Positions 55,940-64,000 of a stretch of 64,000 nt of DNA are shown here, one piece after another. Where the stretch lies: contig NC_134031.1 in assembly GCF_964204645.1 (NCBI RefSeq), positions 21,077,307-21,141,306 on the forward strand, given 5' to 3'. The stretch comes from Tubulanus polymorphus. Lineage: Eukaryota > Nemertea > Palaeonemertea > Tubulaniformes > Tubulanidae. Below the pieces are notes generated by a model. The model worked only from the letters and a program-made list of their open reading frames with translations, searched no databases and was not told the DNA's origin. The first letter of the stretch is position 1, and each line of letters begins with the position of its first letter. The position numbers and the translations under genes were made by a program.

Positions 55940-58900
55940 ATGACTGATCCGAATTTTGTAAATATGTTCGCCGAAAAAGCCCTGGAGGCCTCGAAGAACG
56001 GCGACTACGCGCTTCTCGGATCGTTGAAATCCGGAAACTGTTTACGTGAGGATTACGTCGATCAGAGTGGCGCCACCTGCGTGCATTATGCGGCTCGAGT
56101 CGGTAAAATCGACGTTCTACAATATTTGATCGAGGATTGTGAGTTTAGCGGAGCGCGGAGGTCGTTGATCGGCGCGACACCGGCTCACGATGCGTCCGCC
56201 ACCGGACAGCTCAACGCTCTCCAGTGGTTACTACAGTATACAGTGTGTTCTATCGAGGACCGAGATGAAACTGGCGCGACTTGTTTACATTTAGCTGCAC
56301 GATTTGGACATTTAAACATCGTGAAATGGTTAACGAATGAAGCTGGAGTTAACGTGATGGATAAGACATCCACTGGTGCTATTCCTCTACATTTCGCCGC
56401 AGCTAAAGGAGATTTAGAATCAGTGAAGGTTCTTATTCAGAAATCACCCAGGTATGTCACCTGTCAACTGTCAATCTAGTATCCATGATTACTCCTTCTG
56501 CTGTCTGTACCACCTACCCCCCATAATCAACTGTCTGTACCCACTCCTGCTGTCTGTACCATCTACCCCCCATAAACAATCTACTGTCTGAACCCACCTC
56601 TTGGGATATTAACAGGCTATTGCCCCCAACCAAAATCCCACTGCATTTCAAATCAATTCACATTCAGTTTTCATATTTCTTAGTCCCTATATAATTGATA
56701 AGCAATACAGTGAATCTCCCTTCAAGTCTATCCCCCCAAAAAACTATGATAAAGCAAATATATAGGCCTATATCATGAGTGAAAAAAGAATTTAAAGACG
56801 TTGATGTTTGTTGGGACATGTATGTTATACGCTGCCTATCTGTGTCTTCCTGTACCAGCTGTGTGATAAAGTATTGTGTCGTCACAGAAACCTGCAGCAC
56901 TGTTTAAAAACATTCATCAATCATCATAAATCATAGTTATTTCGAGATATGCCTAGATGTATGGGTGTAAAGATACCAAGGCCTAACTATTTAGCTGATT
57001 TGTCAAATAAACACTAATCCATCTAATAATTGAGAAGTACCACTTTGTAAATTTACAATAAGTAATTTTATACTTTTTTAAACATTTAGGCTGGATACAC
57101 ATAATGCAGTTTGATAAATATACCACATTATTCATTGTAAATTCTCTGCAGAAAATATTCCAGCCTGTAAAATTCTATTCTATTTTCAAGTACAAAACCT
57201 TGTAATGGCCATTTGACATCCATTTTCATTAGACATAGAACTCAGAAATTTGGTCAACATTATTTTGAGTTTTTTTTCAACTTGAATGACATTTTATTAC
57301 ATTACAGTAATAATAGAAGGAAAGAATCGGGTTTGTAGATTCCTACAGTAGCGCTGACTATGGATGTGCATTATAAGAGACTTTCACTCACTCGACCTAA
57401 TCCATATTTTCATCACGTTAACAACATGATGGTATATTATTCACTTCAGAGTTCAGTAATCATGCTATTTTTATATGGGACGCAATGCAGCTTATGGAAT
57501 CGATTTGATATCATTTCCGCTGTTAATTGATTTCTGTGTCAGGCACAGAAACCAGTCAACTGAAGCGCCTACAGTATTTCCACTCATGTCGATCATGCTT
57601 CCCCTGTTATTTGATAAGTCATATAATCGGGGCCTTGCCAAAAACCATCAATTTAGTTCCCCTGAAATATTGTCAGTGCCTACTCTTCCCTTAACCCTTC
57701 ATTCACTTTACCCTCAGCCGGTATAGAGTGTAATGTTGTGTCAGTGAATTATTAATTCATGATTTTTAAATGTGAGTTATTGGTTGAATCTATTCATCAT
57801 CATTTTCGTCAGATAAACTCTATATGTCTATCCGCAGTCCAAACAATGGCTGACCGTACATGAATGTTGTTGTCCATTACAAAGATTTTGTTGGTTTCGG
57901 TGAAACTGTTTCAGTGCTGACTCATTAATTCCTGAAAGTGCTGAACATGGGATACACGTTTAGGCGCTTGTTTTTAACTCTTTATCAATTACAATCTTCA
58001 TCGAAATATCGATGAAATGAAAAAAAGTCACTTGTCGAAAATAATGAAATACAAATGAATTTATTCAGCGATTGTTAATGACTCGTAGTCATGGTGATAT
58101 GAGGCACGGGGTGTGGAGGGTACGGAACCTCATTTATTCGAACGAACAAAACAAACTGTTTGAAAAGGTTATGTCTACACGGACTCAGTGTCTCTAGTGT
58201 CAAACCTGGACAGTTTCACTTCTTTGAGGGCAAATTTATTACAAAATAATTTGAAAATACTAAAAGTCTGAATAATTACCAGTTCTTTTTCAATTTAACA
58301 ACTTTTTAATGAAAAATTACTGGCATTAGTGGTGAAAACATTACTCATTAGATCGGGTTTTCTAAAACCCCCTATTGCTGTATCGGATGCAGTTCAGGAT
58401 TTTGAAACTTTTAGACTCTGAATGTTTTTATATTTGGCTGAAAACAGTTTGAATTTTGATGAAATAACGATATATTTTAAATTTTAGATCGGTGGATGTA
58501 CAGATGAAGAATGGTGTTACAGTGTGTTATCTGGCGTGTCAGGAGGGACACCTCGACGTAGTAAAATACCTAGTACTAGAAACCGGTGCGTCTGAAAATA
58601 TCAAAGCGTTTGATGGCATGTGTTGCGTGCACGCTGCTGCTCAGGCTGGACATCTGACTGTATTAGAATGGCTGGTAAATATAATTACTGCCACTGATGA
58701 GTGGAAAATCTGTAGCTACGTGTTAATCACATGCACATCTTAATATTTGAACTTTTGGTTCTCAGGCCTCTGTGAGACCCTTATTCTTTCGTACTGTTTG
58801 TATATTTCACATACCAGGGGCCAATCTAGGAAATTTGGAAGGCTGGAGTCCAGAAGAAAATCAGCACTAGCGGAGTTGCAATCTCTGATATCAAACTTAC

Positions 58901-61900
58901 AGGTTTAATCTCTGTCTTGACAAGAAGGATAACCTCAGATGGAAGGCCCTGAACCTCACGGAACCACCCCATAAATCTGTCCCTGCAATTTATGATGTTA
59001 ATAATCAAAAAGATCTTGTTATCATTTCCATATTGGTTTTTTTCTGCAAATATTTTTTTGCAATTCACCCGCTGTTGTTTTAGGTTGTTGAAAGGAGATG
59101 TAATGCTAATGACTGTGATGTAGATGGCTCGAGTACTGTACACTTCGCCGCCAGTAAGGGCCATACAGAAGTATTAAAATGGTTATTATCTCGCGGTGTT
59201 CCGTTCGTCAGGGATAAAATAGGCGGCACCGCCCTCCATGATGGAGCAGAGTCAGGTCAGACTGAGGTAAGAGTTTCACACACGTAGGTATCAAACTGCT
59301 GCTCAGATCCTCAACAATGGTGAATGCGTTTAGGCGACAACTCAATCGCAATTTACTCCATTTTCGATTAACTTTCTTCTAGATTTTTAGCCTCCTTTGC
59401 GGCACAATTTTCATTCATCATTCATGAAAATTGAAAAAATGTGGATACATTTTAATTCAATTTGAGAGAAAATTCCGCATCAGAGTCCTGGTGGATTCTG
59501 AATCCACAATCGCCACAGTCGATTACGCACTCCTCATTAAGAGTATAGGCATTTCTAAAGAATTGATTCTTGTCATTTACAAAAGAATCGTCCATTGAAG
59601 CAAAGATTGTATGACATTATATTACAACCTGTGGAAGATAGAAAATAAAATCAATTTGTGAAGAATTGATGTGACATTTCGATGGTTTAGATCATATTTT
59701 AAAATTTCCTATATTTCCCTAGGGTCGTCGTGTATATTTTCATACAATGCCAACTGTTTAGATCAACATTGTGCACGGATGAATAATTAGAATTACTAAT
59801 TATATGAAATATTATGATTATTGAATTTATCCTCAGAGAATTTTAGTCGCGATCCACAAAAGAGAAGTAATTTTTCTCTCACTGATGGAATATAAAACCT
59901 AAACAGTCTGAGGCATCTGACATGTGGCTAGAATACCCTGAATACCGTACAGCTTTCAAAATGGCAGCCTTTTCATCTGAAGTGACTGTGTGTTAAAACT
60001 GGGTCTCAGTGACAGAATAACTATGAGAGACTAGTTGTTGAACTGCGCTCAGGGTGCCAGTGCTGCGCTCAGGGTGCCAGTGCTGCGCTCAGGGTGCTTG
60101 TGCTGCGCTCAGGGTGCTTGTGCTGCGCTCAGGGTGCCAGTGCTGCGCTCAGGGTGCTTGTGCTGCGCTCAGGGTGCCAGTGCTGCGTTCAGGGTGCCAG
60201 TGCTGCGCTCAGGGTGCCAGTGGTGCGCTCAGGATTCCAGTAACTCGAATCATTGACCCTTTAGTTTCATAGTTTTATGTTTCATTTTGATTAGGATGGT
60301 ATTGAGACAAATGGAGGTACTCCATTACATGATGCGGCCAAAAATGGCCATCTCGAGGTTTGTGCCGTTCTCTGCATGTACTATAAATAGCACAATGTAT
60401 CGTGTTACGATCAAAAATTGATGTTGTTTTTCTTATTCTATTGATAATGTACAAAAACAAATGAAAATGTAAATCTTACTCTTACAAAATGCATGCTCTA
60501 AACTAAGTGCTCACAGCAAGAAAAACATTGAACCAAGAAACAGACTTAAATAGTTTCGATGTTTGCAAGTTTAAACAAGAAACATACTTATACAGCACCA
60601 CTAGCAATCGCATGAGATCAAAATGATGTTTGATTAGCCTTGTGTTGTCACTGATTGGTTATTGTGATTTTCCTTTTTGAACTATCGATATAGTGATTTA
60701 TTGTTTTAGATGTGAAAAGTGATCTTATTACAAGAGATAAAATTGTATGAATACTTCTTTCTACATTGTGTGCAGTATAATGGGCGTCAATGGTCTAACA
60801 GGAAGACATTGCTCTAACAATATGCTGTCCCGAGATCGAATACTGCAGTTTCTATTCCATTTCTCAGTTAATAATATTTTTGTTATTGTAACCTGTATAT
60901 TTTTAGTGTGTGAAGGTGCTATTGGATTATGGTTGCGATCCATCTATCGCTGATAGTAAAGGGTTAACGGCTATTGAACTCGCCGATAAATGCAACCAAA
61001 AGGAATGCGTGGATTTGATTCGCGGCTGGGAACAACGAAAAGCAGTAAGTAAACAGGTAACAGATTGTAAGTCAGAGGTGTTTGGACTGAAGGATTTTTG
61101 ACGACTTTGTCTAACTGTGAGAATCAAGCTTTTGAATAATGAAAACTATGAGATACAGTGCTCAACCTGAGTACCATATATTGACTAATATAATGACTGC
61201 AATATAGTGACTTCAGTGAGGCCTCAATGTAATAAACTGATTTCAATATATTGAACGTCATCTACTGAATTATCGAAAGAGCAGCGAGAAATATGATTGA
61301 CCTCTCAGAATTTCATCTAGTTCTCTTTGATTATTGATTCATTTCCCAGGAAAGAGTTGATTTGATCACAATTGATATGGATTAGAAATTGAACAGGAAA
61401 GACCGAGTTACTTCTCGTGAACCCTTCTATAATTGTCCGTACGGAATTGTCTCAGTAAACATTTTACTCTTTCTATAAACAGTTTAATCGAAGGTCGAGT
61501 AATTTAAGTGATGATTCTGGAACGACGTATTCACCGCGTGATTCTAACTCGTTAAACGGGCAGGAAACGCCAAAAGATTCATTGTCATCGTTGAATGAAC
61601 ATATGATTGATGCGGAAACCATGACGACGAATACTTTAAACTTCGTCGCACCCCCGAGTCGTGAGAACGACAAAATTAACGCGGAAAATATTAGAAATAA
61701 CAACAAATCGTCGAGCATTACCGGCACACCGGGTAGAATGGAAACTGATATTGATGGAAAGAAAATGCAGAAAAATTGGGCGCCACCTATAATGAATAAT
61801 GCACCGCAAAGTGGTCGCCCTTCGGACTGGCAACAACAGCAGACAGCTGTCGGCAGTACGGGACGTTCACAGACACCGACTAATTGGGAGCCACCGTCTG

Positions 61901-63915
61901 TAGTAGGCATCAATAATATGATCGGTCAGATACCTGCTCCACCATCCTGCCCACCTCCTATTCCACCTCCGCGACAAGTAAGAATTGAATCCTGTCATTG
62001 TCCATCATCGGAGCACATTACTATATCCACGTATTAAATCCACTTTAATGTACACATCTAAGAAGTCTAAGAAGTTTGGAATTCCAACTTTTGGCAAATC
62101 TTTTATTCGACGACATTGATTGGAGTTCATGCAAACTAGCATCCATTGTTGGTATATTCGAAAAACTTATTTTTCACTTGTGAATTTTCGAAGATCGAGG
62201 ACTTTGTCACTGCACTGATTTGATGAATGGTTTCACAGCTGTAACATTTAAAATCCTGTGATCCTGTGTTAGATTGTGTATGCTTGCATGCTTCATTGGA
62301 ACTACGGTCAAAAAATCTTTGTTGTTTCTTTGTTGTTCGATGGTCTACTCATTAGTAAGAGTGTCGACGTGTGTGTCGAATTAATTTTAGAGGGTTCACT
62401 GATTTTGGAGAAACCTGTACCCGTTGTGTTATTGTTCAGCTTTTCTTGATGTCACAGTTATCTGTAAATATTAATCAGTAATTGAGAAATATCAAATACA
62501 TAAAAAGCGGCAAAGTGAATTTGTTATGTAACTCAAAGAGCCGCGATCACATTTTTTGGGCTGTGCCAAGTTAAACTGGAAACAACTTTTCGCATGGGTG
62601 CCAAATTTGGCCCAACCAAAAACGTTGAACCAGGGCCTGATCTATGGCTATTTGGCACGGGCCAAATCTTCTCCGTGTGATCACGGCTTAAGAGATACTA
62701 TTTAGTTTTTGAGTATTATGATACAGTATATTTGACTTTGTTCAGATTGCTCTGAGGTTTACTAATCCCGGGAGGTAATGGGTGCTTGAATAAATGTAGG
62801 TTACTGTATTATAACAGAGTTAATAAATGAATTTATCTTCTATTTTAAACAGCCTCCTAGGAATGGCTATGTAAGAATTCCGGATCCACCGATGACGAGA
62901 GCCCCACAACCTCCATCGTACAACTCGATCGACCGACGCGGACTGAGACCTAGTCCTCAATCAAATCATTTCAACGGAAATTATCCATCAACGGGAAACG
63001 CGATCATCAATCACGGTGGTCCGAGGTCGACATTAAACGATAAGAACCATCAATTTATTGTTCATCCTGGTAAGGCATACATGTTATCGATTCCTCGTTA
63101 GGTTCAAAAATAGAAAGCTCTGTTGCATATTTGTTTCATAAACTCAATGAATTAGATATACTGTGGAAGGCACCCTCCACCCCTGGCTACCTGTCTGTCT
63201 TACTCGTCTATACATTGAATCTATCGGCATCTTCGTGCGCTGAGAATTTGGCTATACAGAGTTTACCCATATCTTGAAAAAAACCTTTTTATCCGCGTTT
63301 ATTTGAGTTCTTACGTAGGATACCTTTTTCAGATGTGCATTATAACAATGTGGTGAACGTAGAAAGATCTCCGGGATGGGAAACTATTTTACCGAAAGAT
63401 GAAAGCTCTACTGATCCATCTTCGAGATCGTCGACTCTACGAACGCGAACTAACAACAATATTACAAACAACGGCGAGTTTCACTCCAGTAACGACGACG
63501 CTAAACCCGTCCCGCTAAAACGACTAAACCCTACGACCACCCATTATAATGGAGACGCCAGCGATGAAACTGATTCTACTTCGTCGAAGTCGTCGACTTT
63601 ATTCGAAGCTATGATCCAAAAACAGCAGCGAAAAATACTCCGATCTCCTACACCAGAATCGAATGAGAACAACACGCCGCGCGTCGTTATCCATCAACAC
63701 AGTCCGACGTCTGCACCGGCGCCACCACCACCACCGCCACCGCCACCTGTACCACCACCGATCAGTGAAAGTCGCGGTAGTTCACCGGTATCGAGATCGA
63801 GTAGTAGTGTCTCGTCTAATTCGTCTCATAACGGACAAATTCAACGACCCGGTTCACCGTCACTTATTCAACGTCGTAGTGTAGCACAAGCTAGATCGAT
63901 GTTTCAACAAAAAGG
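55940..63915 (+). CDS. ESPN: Espin (actin-bundling ankyrin protein), 5' part, runs off the window
   Basis: Eight exons with consistent phases: 55940-56451, 58488-58674, 59084-59266, 60295-60357, 60907-61044, 61483-61977, 62853-63069 and 63333-63915. The last ends at a GTAAG donor, so the 792 codons seen are incomplete. An in-frame TAA directly precedes the ATG. Residues about 8-361 hold some nine ankyrin repeats. The second contains GATPAHDASATG, and later ones LACQEGHLDVVKYLV and MCCVHAAAQAGHL, all close to vertebrate espin. Then come Ser/Asn-rich linkers with proline tracts (CPPPIPPPRQ at about residues 516-526 and a longer one near 730). The WH2 and C-terminal actin-bundling modules expected of espins would lie beyond the edge. 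Espins cross-link actin in microvilli and sensory bristles. Exon 4 (63 nt) looks like a cassette. Confidence 0.9.
56452..58487. other. Espin intron 1
   Basis: A 2.0-kb intron. Near its start a CTGTCTGTACCA...CTACCCCCCATAA segment of about 55 bp is repeated (56505-56590). No other gene is recognised; the frame at 57475-57726 has no support. Confidence 0.55.
59267..60294. other. Espin intron 3
   Basis: A 1.0-kb intron that contains the 20-bp minisatellite at 60042-60240, ending only about 50 bases before exon 4. Nothing else was recognised. Confidence 0.55.
60042..60240 (+). repeat. 20-bp minisatellite, 10 units, in espin intron 3
   Basis: Ten units of GCTGCGCTCAGGGTGCCAGT alternate with a GTGCTTGT-ending variant. 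The unit has no stop in the forward frames, so short Cys-rich frames stay open by default. The array sits just upstream of the small exon at 60295-60357, where it might affect splicing. Confidence 0.95.
60295..60357 (+). other. Candidate cassette exon of espin (21 codons)
   Basis: The exon is symmetric (phase 0 on both sides) and encodes NGGTPLHDAAKNGHLE, a near copy of the end of the preceding exon (IGGTALHDGAESGQTE). Skipping it joins that half-repeat directly to CVKVLLDYG in exon 5 and gives a normal 33-residue ankyrin unit. Including it inserts an extra half-repeat. Confidence 0.55.
62038..62852. other. Espin intron 6, most of it
   Basis: This part of the intron between 61977 and 62853 holds a MITE-like element (62539-62690). 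No other feature was recognised. Confidence 0.5.
62539..62690. mobile_element. MITE with AGCCGTGATCACA-type termini, in espin intron
   Basis: The left end AGCCGCGATCACA is mirrored by the right end TGTGATCACGGCTTA. The interior repeats a GCCAAATTTGGCCC / GGGCCAAATCTTCTCC theme. This is the fullest copy in the window of a family also present at 10092, 11100, 24225 and 29460. Confidence 0.65.
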
Positions 63916-64000
63916 GTAAGAATTACTTTCTTCTTTATCTACTTATGATCAATTTTACTTGTAAAGAGAATTTTGGCCTACAGCTATACTCAATTGTAAA

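Noticed and set aside
55940-56479. Extending espin exon 1 to the stop at 56479
   Set aside because: The last eight codons after the GTATGT donor at 56452 do not match the ankyrin pattern, and exon 2 continues it in the right phase.
60035-60272. Overlapping Cys/Ala/Gly-rich plus-strand frames
   Set aside because: They come from the 20-bp minisatellite within espin intron 3.

Overview
This window is eukaryotic nuclear DNA from an animal. It has GT-AG introns, a Pol III tRNA gene, tRNA-derived SINEs, many small DNA-transposon relics and several minisatellites. The gene set (cation-dependent mannose-6-phosphate receptor, espin, a PARP12/ZAP-like CCCH protein, a long C2H2 protein and small secreted six-cysteine peptides) and the repeat style suggest a marine invertebrate, most likely a lophotrochozoan. 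The phylum cannot be fixed from the sequence alone.

The first 31 kb are gene-poor. They hold a GA microsatellite (337-593), a G-rich tract (3774-3838), a 3.3-kb 33-bp minisatellite (4774-8037), further 17-bp and 34-bp minisatellites, a SINE with an 11-bp target-site duplication (17921-18118) and several MITE or foldback elements. Only weak single-exon coding candidates were found there, at 17273-17313, 18838-18933, 26235-26326 and 28529-28571.

From 31.8 to 37.1 kb, a complete six-exon M6PR gene (266 aa) lies on the minus strand. Its introns carry a SINE, a foldback element and a 57-bp minisatellite. From 38.7 to 47.2 kb is the most interesting part: four small secreted cysteine-rich peptide genes, arranged as two divergent pairs. 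The pairs arose by duplication of a roughly 5-kb block. The precursors have a signal peptide, a short acidic propeptide, a dibasic site and a 38-residue CxC...CC...CC mature peptide, the layout of defensin-like and sea-anemone-toxin-like peptides. A promoter module with TATA and octamer motifs occurs three times, once with no gene behind it.

From 48.3 to 50.9 kb, a short four-finger CCCH protein like the N-terminus of PARP12/ZAP lies on the minus strand. A tRNA-Ala(TGC) at 51342 separates it from a plus-strand 11-finger C2H2 gene (51939-54301). From 55.9 kb to the right edge is the 5' part of an espin gene on the plus strand: ankyrin repeats followed by proline-rich segments, running out of the window.

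The genes do not form a single pathway. The peptide cluster next to a ZAP-like gene may be a local innate-defence or venom neighbourhood, but that is inference. All multi-exon models were built by eye from splice sites, reading phase and family similarity, and need transcript support.
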